Positions 17,696 through 26,545 are shown, numbered from the stretch's first letter. The stretch: DNA of 64,000 nt from Halobacillus litoralis (GCF_020524085.2 NZ_CP129016.1:3776001-3840000); one strand, 5' to 3'. Translations and numbers: made by a program. The notes: generated by a model not told the origin, from the letters alone.

Positions 17696-18155
17696 TTATC
17701 TACATTGGAAACTAGAAATTTGTCGTGTGTCAAAGCCTGTATAAACCCACTGACGACGACGGCGCTGCCAACGATAACCAGCTACAGAAGTGCGGCCGAT
17801 GAATGTTGGGTAAAACCAGAACGAGCGTCCGTTAACAAGAGTGATCCACGTGTATCGATAGAGGCAGCCATATAATGATCCGGGGTCAACAGCAAAGAGA
17901 GATGCCCCTTGTGAACTAGGCGGCTGATCCGGTGGTGGTGGAAGCTGAATGCCAGGCCCGCCTGGTCCTCCAGGTCCCCCAGGTCCTCCAGGTCCTCCAG
18001 GCCCTCCACCAAATGGCGGCTGCCCTTGCCCGCCTCCAAAAGGTGGTCCGCCTGGAGGTCCAGGAGGGGGTTGGCCCGGGCCGAACTGTCCCCCCCTGAT
18101 TGGGCGTTGGAAATCCGAAAATCTGCCCGAAAGGAAATCCAAATTGTCGGTGCAT
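17696..18155 (-). pseudogene. Collagen-like Gly/Pro-rich protein, frameshifted at a G-run
   Basis: About 152 residues. The N-terminus is MHRQFGFPFGQIFGFP; a Pro/Gly-rich middle with tandem GGP triplets (five or more copies near residues 50-65) follows. The C-terminal domain contains GCLYRYTWITLVNGRSFWFY and a run of four Arg. A spore-surface or exported structural role is plausible for such a protein, but no signal peptide is seen. The frame is broken by seven C on the plus strand (18090-18096); with six, PNQGGQFGPGQPPP joins the two parts. The start at 18155 has AAAGGAA upstream; the family was not identified. Confidence 0.7.
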
Positions 18156-18216
18156 AACGATCAATTCCTTTCTCGGAAGTATCCCTATACGATATGCACC
18201 TTCTAGGCAGGTGTGA

Positions 18217-18510
18217 TTATAATGTCATCAAGAATACAGAGGTAATGGCTCCAAGCACTACGAAAATAATATGGACATTTAACCACGCAAGTAATATCCC
18301 TACCAAACCTGCTATGATACCGACTTGTGGTGCATCGGGCTTTACTGACATGATACCAGGAAAAATCAGTGCTCCGAGTGCAGCGTAAGGAATGGCGTTA
18401 AGCCATCGGTCCACCCATTTTGGGAAAGTGACAAAACCTACGATCAATGCGGGCAAAAACCGCGGAACAGCTGTAACGACTGCCATCCCGATAACCATCC
18501 AAATGATCAT
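18217..18510 (-). CDS. azlD: AzlD-family small membrane subunit
   Basis: A 97-residue protein with about three to four hydrophobic segments, the small partner of AzlC in branched-chain amino-acid export systems. Typical residues are the N-terminal AVVTAVPRFLPALI-like stretch near residue 10 and the central IPYAALGALIFPGIM. It overlaps the end of azlC by four bases (ATGA), so the two are translationally coupled. The name rests on family size, topology and the pairing; the exported amino acid is not shown. Confidence 0.85.
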   Translation of the reverse strand: MIIWMVIGMAVVTAVPRFLPALIVGFVTFPKWVDRWLNAIPYAALGALIFPGIMSVKPDAPQVGIIAGLVGILLAWLNVHIIFVVLGAITSVFLMTL

Positions 18511-19244
18511 TCCGTCACCTCCTCATCCTCAAGTATCCAAATTCCGCTGAATCCTGCAAGAACAGTACCTATAACAATAGCCCAACCTTGACTCATTCCC
18601 CAAGTTTGACAAATAAAATTGATCAACATCGCAAGTAGAGCGATACCGGCAATTTTAAAATCCTTTTTCACGGATGGAATCAAAAGGCCAATGAACATGG
18701 CATATAAGGCTACCCCCATGCTGTCACTTAACCTCGCTGGCATGACATCGCCTAAAACACCACCAAGATAAGACCCTCCCACCCACGATAAATACGCGGT
18801 CAATATTAAAGAAGCATAAAATAAGCCCCCATATTTCTCTTTTGCTTCGTCCTTATACAGAGCGGACATCGTGAAAGTTTCATCCGTCAAACCTAAGGAG
18901 AGAGGAAGTTTTGCTTTCAGGGCCACACCTTTCAAACGGTTGACGAAAGATAAACTCATGACAAAATGCCTGAAATTCAGAACAAATGTAGCAATAATGA
19001 TTTCGATTATCCCTGTCCCTGCCGCTACCATCCCTACCGCTAGAAATTGAGCAGCGCCAGCGAACACAAGCACACTCATCAATGTAAGCTCAAGATTCGT
19101 CATACCTGTCCGGCTCGCTAACACACCATAAGTCAAAGCGATGGGTAGATAGCCCAGCATGATTGGGAAACCCGCAATCATCCCTTTTTTGATCATATGT
19201 ACACGAGTAGAAGAAGCCGTTGTACGAATAACTTGTGGTTCCAT
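18507..19244 (-). CDS. azlC: AzlC-family amino-acid exporter large subunit
   Basis: A 245-residue inner-membrane protein with six to seven hydrophobic segments. Family features are the early GFPIMLGYLPIALTYGVLA (near residue 25), the FAGAAQFLAVGM segment near 60, and NFRHFVMSLSF with SLGLTDETFTM, the conserved mid-protein motifs of AzlC. It forms a pair with AzlD downstream. The genes diverge from a T-box-controlled NhaC gene whose leader begins about 180 bases upstream. The start codon is preceded by GGGGGAGGAAGG. Confidence 0.9.
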   Translation of the reverse strand: MEPQVIRTTASSTRVHMIKKGMIAGFPIMLGYLPIALTYGVLASRTGMTNLELTLMSVLVFAGAAQFLAVGMVAAGTGIIEIIIATFVLNFRHFVMSLSFVNRLKGVALKAKLPLSLGLTDETFTMSALYKDEAKEKYGGLFYASLILTAYLSWVGGSYLGGVLGDVMPARLSDSMGVALYAMFIGLLIPSVKKDFKIAGIALLAMLINFICQTWGMSQGWAIVIGTVLAGFSGIWILEDEEVTE

Positions 19245-19420
19245 CCTTCCTCCCCCAGTCCATCCAAATTTCCACTATTATACAACAACGAACGGAACAA
19301 TTTGAAGCATCGCCTTGTAAAAAAATTCGTTGACATCATATTAAAAGTGTTCTATTATAAACTCACAATACTTCACTACTTAAAAGCGTTTAAGCAAAAA
19401 AGAATAGATCGTATCATGAG

Positions 19421-19617
19421 TTCCGAAGTAGATGGTTCGAGAGCAGCAAAACAGAGACCAAGTGGTTGGTGTGAACTTGGGCGTCCTTCCATCGAATTAC
19501 AGAATTCCAGACCAAATGATACACCAACAGAGTGGGTAAAGAAATTTACCAACAAGGGTGGTACCGCGGAGTGAAAGCTTCGTCCCTGTTTGTTCAGGGG
19601 CGGGGCTTTCATTTTTT
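19421..19617 (+). promoter_or_regulatory. T-box riboswitch, probable tyrosine (UAC) specifier
   Basis: The conserved T-box AAGGGTGGTACCGCGG lies at 19554-19569, including TGGT, which pairs with the tRNA acceptor end. Upstream, the stem I elements AGTA GATGG (5') and CCATC GAA (3') form the loop-E specifier loop; the codon TAC at 19498-19500 is followed by A, as expected. The stem I distal loop AGTGGTTGGTGTGAA is also recognisable. A 16-bp terminator stem (19573-19610) with six T overlaps the antiterminator. Uncharged tRNA-Tyr should therefore switch on the NhaC gene downstream. UAC rests on loop position, so Leu UUA is a less likely alternative. Confidence 0.88.
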
Positions 19618-19668
19618 ATTAACACCGCCCAGAAAGTACAGAATAATAAACATTGAGGGGGAATTCAT

Positions 19669-21081
19669 ATGCTTCACCTGCAGCCAAAAAAGCTACCAGG
19701 CATCATTGAATCAACATTACTATTACTCGTAACCATTGGAATGATCAGTTATTTCATTATTGAAGTACAAACCGTTCCACACATCCCGATCCTAATCGGA
19801 ATTCTCATTATGATCGCCTATGGGTCCTTGAAAAAAAATGAGCTTTAAAGATCTACAGTACGGAATGACTCAAGGAGCGCAGACAGGAATGGGGGCTGTA
19901 CTTCTATTCTTTGTCATTGGTGTCTTAATTGCGAGCTGGATGGCAAGCGGAACCATCCCGGTATTGATGAATGCAGGCTTTCTTCTAGCTGGAGGCCCAT
20001 GGTTTTTAGCGATTGTGTTTGCTGTAACAGCTGTTGTCGGTGTTGCCTTAGGCAGCTCATTCACAACAGCAGCGACGGTTGGGGTAGCGCTCATCGGTGT
20101 CGCTCAATCGATGGATGTATCCTTAGCCATGACAGCTGGAGCCATTGTATCCGGGGCATTCTTTGGTGACAAAATGTCCCCACTATCCGATACGACCAAC
20201 CTGGCATCCACTGTTGTTAAAGTCGATTTGTTTGACCACATTAAAAACATGGCATGGACTACGGTTCCTGCTTTTGTGATTACCTTTATCCTGTTCATGA
20301 TTCTGTCTCCAGACGGAAGACCAGACGTTGAGCAACTGAACACCTTCCAAGCCGGTCTTAGTGAAACAGGCTTGATGCACTGGACCTCATGGATTCCATT
20401 GGCTTTACTTGTGCTTATGACAGTCACCAAACGCCCGGCTTTTCTATCCCTTGCCATCAGCAGTATTGTCGCCACACTAATCGCCGGCTTCCGCGGTGTC
20501 ATGGAGTGGGGCGCTCTCTTCGGGACATGGTTTGACGGCTTCCAGGGAGATTCCGGAAATGACATAGTCAACGAACTTTTGACACGAGGTGGAATGAACG
20601 GCATGCTCTTCACGGTATCTCTAGTTATTCTTGCCCTAGCTCTTGGGGGACTGTTCTTTGTTACCGGAATCATTCCTTCGATATTAACCCGCGTACAGGA
20701 GTCGCTAAAATCAGCACGATCCGCTACGCTGTCCACTGCTTTTACAGCAATCGGAATCAACATTGCCATTGGTGAACAATATTTGTCCATTTTGCTTACA
20801 GGAGAAGCTTACCAGTTCAGGACATTTATGAAAAAGCAGGACTAGCAAGGAAGAACTTGTCCAGAACACTAGAAGACGCCGGAACCGTCATCAACCCGCT
20901 TGTACCTTGGAGTGTGTGTGGTGTTTTCCTATCCGGTGTTCTCGGTGTACCTGTTCTTGATTACCTGCCATTTGCTTTCTTCTGCTTACTCAGCCCTTTG
21001 CTCACCATTTTATTTGGAATGACAGGGAAAACCCTAACCCCAAAGCAAGCGAAGGTTCAACCACTTGATAAAGCGAATTAA
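19669..21081 (+). pseudogene. nhaC: NhaC-family Na+/H+ antiporter under T-box control, two frameshifts
   Basis: A membrane antiporter of about 470 residues (hydrophobic throughout; LEDAGTVINPLVPWSVCGVF near the C-terminus is a family hallmark; MASGTIPVLMNAG near residue 85). Two lesions are visible. First, eight A at 19831-19838 need to be seven for LKK to join MSFKDLQYGMTQG. Second, a G is missing near 20820: with it the text reads FRDIYEKAGLARKNLSRTLED. Everything else is in order. The ATG at 19669 follows GAGGGGGAATTC. Tyrosine T-box control of NhaC-family genes (for example yheL) suggests a link with tyrosine transport; this is from established knowledge, not shown here. Confidence 0.85.
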
Positions 21082-21086
21082 TAGAC

Positions 21087-21125
21087 AAAGGACCGCCTCT
21101 CCCCTTAGAGGCGGTCCTTTTTTTT
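21087..21125 (+). terminator. Terminator of the NhaC gene
   Basis: AAAGGACCGCCTCT / AGAGGCGGTCCTTT with nine T following. Confidence 0.93.
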
Positions 21126-21135
21126 CTGCGTGAAG

Positions 21136-21192
21136 TTTGGCACCGGACGCACACGCTTTGGTGCCGGACACCGGAAATGGGTGTCCGGCACC
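21136..21192. repeat. REP-like palindrome with GGTGCCGGACACC arms
   Basis: Exact arms GGTGCCGGACACC (21160-21172) and GGTGTCCGGCACC (21180-21192), plus a nearby GGCACC / GGTGCC pair. Such GTGCCGGACAC palindromes are scattered in many Bacillus genomes and are related to REP-type transposase (RAYT) substrates. No transposase is present here. Confidence 0.7.
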
Positions 21193-21297
21193 TGGTACGG
21201 TCACGGCAGCACGAGCCTCTAATGGTTAAAGCAAGGGACGGTGAATAATTCCCCTTTTCTGACTTACACTAAATAAAAACACTGGGAGATTGAGGTG

Positions 21298-22138
21298 ATG
21301 GGCATGGATCAAATGGAACATGAGGATCATTCGAACGAAGAATATCATATGGGGCATGCAGAAGCTGAACAAGTACTGGATGATATCGCCTTTTACCGTA
21401 CGCTAATTGTCAACGTTATCTTTATTGGTAAAGAGGGGAGCTGATGATTGGGTCCTCATTGATTGTGGAATCGGACATTATTGCAAACGGATTATGGAAG
21501 CCGCGGAAAAGAGATATGGACAGGCAAAACCGAAAGCCATTATTTTAACGCATGGTCATTTCGATCATGTCGGTTCAGCAAAACAACTAGCAGAAAAATG
21601 GAAAGTTCCTATATACATTCATCCAATGGAAATGGATTATGTCACAGGTAAACGAGATTACCCCGTAGGCGATGCAACCGTCGGGGGCGGGTTATTTTCG
21701 CTTCTATCGCCTTTCTTTCCCACTCATCAAGCCGATTTGAGTAAATACATCCATCCGCTCCCAAACGATGGAAGCATTCCTTTCCTTGAAGAGTGGCGCT
21801 TCATTCACACACCTGGACATACACCGGGCCATATCGCTCTGTTTCGAGATAAGGACAAGACGCTCATTGCAGGTGATGCTTTTATTACAGTTAAACAGGA
21901 ATCCAGTATGGCTGTGTTTATTCAACACCAGCACGTTCACGGACCGCCTGCATACTTCACTCATAACTGGGAGGAAGCGGAAAAGTCAGTGAAAGAACTC
22001 TCATCTCTTCAGCCATCAGTAGCCATTACCGGCCACGGTCTGCCGATGGAAGGAGAACTGCTTTCCAAACAACTAAACGACCTAGCCGCTAATTTCAAAG
22101 AACTGGCTGTTCCTAAACATAAACGGAAGCTTCACTAA
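21298..22138 (+). pseudogene. Metallo-beta-lactamase fold hydrolase, frameshifted
   Basis: A zinc hydrolase of about 279 residues. The core has THGHFDHVG (HxHxDH), HTPGHTPGHIALF, GDAFITVKQ and ITGHGLPMEG, giving all usual metal ligands. The first 48 codons (starting near MGMDQMEHED) are in another frame: GAGGGGAGC at 21433-21441 has one G too many, and with GAGGGAGC the N-terminus reads VNVIFIGKEGADDWVLIDCG into the main part. A TTG at 21407 could restart a shorter version. The ATG (21298 or 21304) lies behind GAGGTG. The substrate is unknown. Confidence 0.8.
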
Positions 22139-22167
22139 ACAGCAAGTAAGTACAATTACTTGCTGTT
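22138..22167. terminator. Bidirectional terminator
   Basis: AACAGCAAGTAA / TTACTTGCTGTT stem between converging genes. Confidence 0.88.
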
Positions 22168-22935
22168 TTCGTGTTTGACAATATCAAAAATTTTTCTAAG
22201 TCCTTCAAGTAAACGGGGACTTGGACGGCAAAAAAGGGACTCTTCCAGCACATGAATACGATCGTGCTTTACAGCTTTGAGTTCAGACCACCCCGGTCTT
22301 TTCTTAATAAGTTCAGGCTTCATTTTTTCTTCCTTCACCCCTACCCACACCATACATATATGATCAGGATCACGTTTTTTGACTTCTTCCCAATCCGTTT
22401 GAAAGCTGGCTACTTCTTGATCACAAAAGAGGTTAACCCCGCCTGAAAGTTCACTGATTTCATTCAACCAGTTCAATCTCCCTGGTGTGAATACCGGTTT
22501 CGGCCACCATTCCCAATACAAAGAAGGCTTTTTTTCCACCTGCTTGGAACAATGTCTGAACTCTTCCAATTCTTTCAAAAAAGCATCCGCATGGTGATTT
22601 CCTATCTTTTCTACTCCAATCGCCTTTCCTACACGACGAATATCTTCAGAAATCTCATATAACGTGTTCGGATTCAATATGATATAGGGCAGGTCGTAGT
22701 CGTCCAGCCCTTCAATGTTTTTTTCCATTCCAGGCACAGACAAGGATGCTAATACAAGGTCCGGCTTCAGAGAAGCAACCTTTTCGATATCAATGGATAA
22801 ATCAGGACCAAGCTTCGGAAGGTGTTCCACTTCTTCGGGATAATCAGAATAATTATCGACACCAACCAACAGGTGGGTCTGCCCAAGATTAGCGACAATT
22901 TCAGTATTGCTAGGACAAATCGACACAATTCTCAT
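22156..22935 (-). CDS. BtuF-like periplasmic-binding-fold protein without signal peptide
   Basis: A 259-residue protein of the BtuF/FecB (cluster A-II) substrate-binding fold. It starts IVSICPSNTEIVANLGQ and has LKPDLVLASLSVPG near residue 60, both typical of this family (YvrC-like). It ends in a helical lobe. Unlike secreted relatives it has no lipobox or signal peptide, so the product should stay in the cytosol; it may bind a cobalamin-like or other ligand and act as a sensor or carrier. Neither an ABC permease nor an ATPase gene is adjacent. The ATG follows GGGGGTTGAAAA. Confidence 0.75.
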   Translation of the reverse strand: MRIVSICPSNTEIVANLGQTHLLVGVDNYSDYPEEVEHLPKLGPDLSIDIEKVASLKPDLVLASLSVPGMEKNIEGLDDYDLPYIILNPNTLYEISEDIRRVGKAIGVEKIGNHHADAFLKELEEFRHCSKQVEKKPSLYWEWWPKPVFTPGRLNWLNEISELSGGVNLFCDQEVASFQTDWEEVKKRDPDHICMVWVGVKEEKMKPELIKKRPGWSELKAVKHDRIHVLEESLFCRPSPRLLEGLRKIFDIVKHENSK

Positions 22936-23026
22936 TTTTCAACCCCCTTTTTCAGAATCGTCTGATGTTTCATTTTCTTTCATTATAGCTTATATTGAAT
23001 GTATGGAAAAATGAAGAAAGAAAGGG

Positions 23027-23863
23027 ATGAACCCATTGACGACGATGCTCCTCGATACATCCAAAGGAATAGTAGAGTTTACATATAAAGGGTCCGGCCC
23101 TCCTGTTTTGTTATTGAAAGGTGGACACTCCACAAGAGATACAGACTTATCTCACAGCAGTCTAATTTATGAAGGGTTCTCACTACTCACGATCTCTCGC
23201 CCTGGTTACGATTACACAGAGGTTTCCACAGGTCGTACTCCTGAGGATTTTGCCGATACAATCGTTGAAGTACTCGATCATCTCCAACTAAAAAAAGTGA
23301 ATGTCATCTCTATATCGGCGGCTGGTCCTACGGGCATTGCTCTAGCAGTTCACCACCCAGACCGGGTGGACCGTTTGCTTCTTGAAGCAGCACTCCTTAC
23401 TTCATGGGAAAGTGATATCAAGAAAAGAGCCTCGCTCCTTTTTGGACCAGCCGAAAAAATCGTTTGGAGTAGCCTCCGAACCATGCTGAAATTTTTCCCT
23501 GATTTGGTGTTGAAACAATTGCTTGCTGATTTGACAACAGAGAATGTTGAAGATTACTTGAACAACCTTACCCCTAACGACCGCCGTTTTATTGTAGATA
23601 TGCTAGCGAGTTCTCAATCCGGAAGAGGATTTGTCACAGATCTTGAACACGAAACCCCGGATATAAGCAGCATTCAGATACCTGTTCTTGGTATGTATTC
23701 TCAGAAAGATCGCAGTGTTCCCTACACGAATGCTCTATTATTGAAGTCTTCCGTACCTGATTGCGAAATTTTTGAAGTCGACTCCGATAGTCATTTGATT
23801 TGGATAGGTAAAGACGCACACACCGTTTGGAAGAAACGCCTGGAATTTTTGACTAATACTTAA
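23027..23863 (+). CDS. Alpha/beta-hydrolase fold protein
   Basis: A 278-residue protein with the hydrolase core GPPVLLLKGG near residue 24 and a nucleophile-elbow region VISISAAGPTGIALA near residue 92. The elbow is not the classical GxSxG; SISAAG replaces it, so the catalytic status is uncertain. The C-terminal part has SQKDRSVPYTNA and the His candidate DSDSHLIWIG. Relatives act as esterases or haloperoxidases. The start is uncertain: ATG 23027 has AAAGAAAGGG immediately ahead, so TTG 23037 is also possible. It is followed 18 bases later by the DUF2268-like gene on the same strand, suggesting an operon. Confidence 0.75.
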   Translation: MNPLTTMLLDTSKGIVEFTYKGSGPPVLLLKGGHSTRDTDLSHSSLIYEGFSLLTISRPGYDYTEVSTGRTPEDFADTIVEVLDHLQLKKVNVISISAAGPTGIALAVHHPDRVDRLLLEAALLTSWESDIKKRASLLFGPAEKIVWSSLRTMLKFFPDLVLKQLLADLTTENVEDYLNNLTPNDRRFIVDMLASSQSGRGFVTDLEHETPDISSIQIPVLGMYSQKDRSVPYTNALLLKSSVPDCEIFEVDSDSHLIWIGKDAHTVWKKRLEFLTNT

Positions 23864-23881
23864 ACATTCGGAGGGATCATC

Positions 23882-24733
23882 ATGGATGATGTCAAATGCA
23901 AACAAATGTTGGATCGTTTCCTTACGTTTTATGACCAAGCCTCCCAAACACCGCTTCACAAACGCTATGAATTGTGGACCGATCAATATGCTTTTCCCTA
24001 CACCCCACCCGGCTATCAACAAGGGCAGCTAGCTAAAGAAATGATTGACTATGCATGGAATAGATACGAACAAGTCTATGACAAAATTCAATATTTTGAT
24101 ATTGGCCCTTTAGAGGTGAATGGTTATGTAGAGTCCATTAAACAAATCCTCCACTGTACATCGCCCGTAAGAATGACCGTCATATTTTTTGTTGGAACGT
24201 TTGAAACAGATCCATTCATCATGGAAAAGAACCAGCATTATACCCTTTGCTTCCCTGTCGAACTATCATCCAGCCGGACACGATTGATTCAAGAGTTGAC
24301 ACGTGTCGTACACTGCAGCCAATCCGGACTTGCTCCAAGCCATACACGAACATTAGGGCAGTTGATCTTCCGGGAAGGGATGGCAGCCCACACAACCGAA
24401 GAAGTCCTAGAAGAGAGCGGCATGATCGACTTCCCATTATGCTGGGAACAGGAAAAATGCAGTCGTGAACCGAACCGTGTCATGATGAACATCCAACCGC
24501 ACCTCCACCGCACCGATTATGAAGCCCTTTATTCGTTTACAAAAGGTACAGGTGCTTCCGGTTTTGAAAAAGAGGCCAATTACACCGGCTATCTGATCGT
24601 TGAACATTTATTGGAGCAAGGACGTCCACTCTATGATCTCGCCCGCATTCAGAACACTGAGGTCGATGCCATTGTAGAGAAGTCTCTATTCTCCTTGATG
24701 AATCAAGCTTACCTCACCCAGCCCCAGGAATGA
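23882..24733 (+). CDS. DUF2268/zincin-like protein with degenerate metal site
   Basis: A 283-residue protein that resembles the zincin-type family in which HExxH is followed by a Glu ligand. Where HExxH would be expected, the sequence is LIQELTRVVHC near residue 140; the later EGMAAHT keeps the Glu. Loss of the His ligands suggests an inactive or repurposed fold. Its operon partner is the hydrolase-like gene just upstream, and the ATG follows CGGAGGGATCATC. The family call rests on pattern similarity; confidence in the exact family is moderate. Confidence 0.5.
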   Translation: MDDVKCKQMLDRFLTFYDQASQTPLHKRYELWTDQYAFPYTPPGYQQGQLAKEMIDYAWNRYEQVYDKIQYFDIGPLEVNGYVESIKQILHCTSPVRMTVIFFVGTFETDPFIMEKNQHYTLCFPVELSSSRTRLIQELTRVVHCSQSGLAPSHTRTLGQLIFREGMAAHTTEEVLEESGMIDFPLCWEQEKCSREPNRVMMNIQPHLHRTDYEALYSFTKGTGASGFEKEANYTGYLIVEHLLEQGRPLYDLARIQNTEVDAIVEKSLFSLMNQAYLTQPQE

Positions 24734-24931
24734 ACATTCCCAGTAGTTGGGAAAACTTTTTCCTAACAGGGCTTTCATTCCTTTAGTCCATCTGTTATAC
24801 TAAGGTTAATTATTCGTTGTTCGATCAGATTCATGCAAGAGAAGATGTTTCGTAAGATGTCGTCTTGATGGAACTTGAAGAGCAAGAATAGTAATACAAT
24901 GTGGAGTTTTTCCACGCAGGAGGTAACGTAC

Positions 24932-25129
24932 ATGGTTGAAGGTACAGTAAAATGGTTTAACGCAGAAAAAGGTTTTGGATTTATCGAAGTAGAAGGTCAA
25001 GACGACGTCTTCGTACACTTCTCCGCTATTCAAGAAGAAGGTTTCAAGTCTCTTGAAGAAGGACAAGTTGTAACTTTCGAAATTGAAGAAGGTCAGCGTG
25101 GACCACAAGCAGCTAACGTTCAAAAATAA
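24932..25129 (+). CDS. Cold-shock protein (CspA/CspB family)
   Basis: A 65-residue single OB-fold RNA chaperone. RNP1 KGFGFIEV is at residues 13-20 and RNP2 VFVHFSAI near 26-33; the start is [16 protein letters not shown]. The ATG at 24932 has AGGAGGTAAC ahead. About 130-140 bases of untranslated leader precede it, as in csp mRNAs that fold differently at low temperature; a TATACT hexamer lies near 24793. A strong terminator follows. Confidence 0.95.
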   Translation: MVEGTVKWFNAEKGFGFIEVEGQDDVFVHFSAIQEEGFKSLEEGQVVTFEIEEGQRGPQAANVQK

Positions 25130-25137
25130 GAACGTAT

Positions 25138-25170
25138 AAAAAACTCCCCTTTCATAGGGGAGTTTTTTTT
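25138..25170 (+). terminator. Terminator of the cold-shock gene
   Basis: AAAACTCCCCT / AGGGGAGTTTT stem and eight T. Confidence 0.93.
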
Positions 25171-25199
25171 ATTACTTAAATGAAACAACCTTCCTTCAC

Positions 25200-25752
25200 T
25201 AAAGCTCCCTATTCTGGAAGACTCAATTTCGAGACAATTGAGTGGTTCTAGGGGCTCCGGGAAAAGGTTCGCTTTCCATGGGGCGGGCGGTGAGCCTCCT
25301 CAGGCTACGCCTTCCGGGGTCTCACCTGTCCCACACGTCCCATAGGAGTCTCACCGTTTCCCTCCGCCCCATTGCCATGAAAGATTCTCGAAAACACTCC
25401 TAAAAGGTCAGCTTCTATGATTATGGGAGGTGGATGACTAGAACACCTCAACAGTACGTTAAAGCTTAATCCACTTCGCTTTACACCTCTAACAGTTAGA
25501 TAGTGAAAGACCCATCCAATTTGGTACAAGGGTTCGTTTCTCCCTTACACCGAAAGGGGTGGTTGGGAAGCTGCGAGACTCCCGCGGGAATGGATGGACT
25601 GGCAAGACCCCACAGTGCGAAGCACGAGGAGGCTTGCCGTCATCCCCGCAGGAAAGCGAGTAGCTTCCCGACCACCCCTGACGCCCAACATAGCAACGCC
25701 CCCCGGAAACATCTCGAAACTGAGCCTTCAACAATCATGCCATATTCTTCAA
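25200..25752 (-). repeat. Composite palindromic element E3 (arm B then arm A)
   Basis: The left flank AAAGCTCCCTATTCTGG and terminal repeat GAAGACTCAATTTCGAG are at the left; ACTGAGCCTTCAACAATC and the A-side flank ATGCCATATTCTTC end it on the right. The B arm carries the GGGCGGGCGGTGAGCC core and the A arm the GGGGTGGTTGGGAAGC core. Its spacer has AAGCTTAATCCAC with a weak AAGCG core. Arm B and spacer are nearly identical to E5, in inverted orientation. Confidence 0.85.
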
Positions 25753-25786
25753 TAAAAAAAGAAGGCTCAATGGAGAGCCTTCTTTT
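25752..25786 (-). terminator. Terminator of map
   Basis: AGAAGGCTC / GAGCCTTCT hairpin with T-run on the minus strand. It directly abuts the right end of E3. Confidence 0.8.
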
Positions 25787-25789
25787 TGC

Positions 25790-26545
25790 TTATTCTTCGT
25801 CCTGTTCAGTAAGTATGAAAGGACCTTCTTTTGTAATGGCTACGGTATGCTCGTATTGAGCAGAAAGCGAACCGTCGGTCGTACGTGCTGTCCAGTCGTT
25901 TTCATCCATCTGGCTTCCCCAAGCACCAATATTAATCATTGGTTCAATCGTTATAACCATCCCCTCTTTCAATCGCGCTCCTTTTCCAGCAGCACCAAAG
26001 TGAGGAATATAAGGGTCTTCATGAATGGAATCACCAATTCCATGTCCTGTGAAGTCACGGACTACGGAATAACCTTCTGCTTCTGCATAGGACTGGATCG
26101 CATGGCCGATATCGCCAATGCGGTTCCCAGGTACAGCTTGCTCAATCCCCTTATAAAGAGAAGTTTTCGTGACATCCATCAACTTTTGAGCTTCTTCACT
26201 AATCTCTCCGACGGCATGCGTCCAAGCGGAATCTGCGAGAAAGCCATTCAAGTTAACGACCATATCAATGGTCACGATGTCGCCTTCTTTCAATTTTTCC
26301 TGGCGTGGGAAACCGTGGCAGATTTCATCATTGATGGAAGCACATGTAGTGAATTCATACCCCTGGTAACCTTTTTGCTCACCCGTGGCTCCACGTTCGG
26401 CTAAGTACTTTTCAACGAAATTTTCGATTTCCATAGTCGTTACGCCGGGTTTAATAAACGTGCGCAGTTGTTTATGAACACTCGCAAGAAGCTTTCCAGC
26501 TTCGTGCATCTTTTCAATTTCTCTTTGACTCTTACGTTTGATCAT
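25790..26545 (-). CDS. map: Methionine aminopeptidase, type I
   Basis: Removes the initiator methionine from nascent proteins; a cytosolic metalloenzyme. The metal ligands are visible in IVTIDMVVNLNGFLADSAW (Asp), DFTGHGIGDSIHEDPYIP (His) and VITIEPMINIG (Glu), with the C-terminal EHTVAITKEGP Glu. It is 251 residues, the size of the extra paralogue (YflG-like) in bacilli rather than the operon-encoded copy near secY. The ATG follows AGGATTGAGC. It is transcribed alone. Confidence 0.93.
   Translation of the reverse strand: MIKRKSQREIEKMHEAGKLLASVHKQLRTFIKPGVTTMEIENFVEKYLAERGATGEQKGYQGYEFTTCASINDEICHGFPRQEKLKEGDIVTIDMVVNLNGFLADSAWTHAVGEISEEAQKLMDVTKTSLYKGIEQAVPGNRIGDIGHAIQSYAEAEGYSVVRDFTGHGIGDSIHEDPYIPHFGAAGKGARLKEGMVITIEPMINIGAWGSQMDENDWTARTTDGSLSAQYEHTVAITKEGPFILTEQDEE

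Noticed and set aside
19831..19838. Programmed frameshifting at A-runs in NhaC, CDF, RsgI and the SDR gene
   Set aside because: The runs differ in context, no pseudoknot or stem follows at a fixed distance, and non-A runs (C7, G4) show the same +1 effect, so error or mutation is simpler.
21134..21225. A possible origin or attachment site with inverted repeats after NhaC
   Set aside because: It has no integrase gene, no tRNA and only short palindromes of the scattered REP type.
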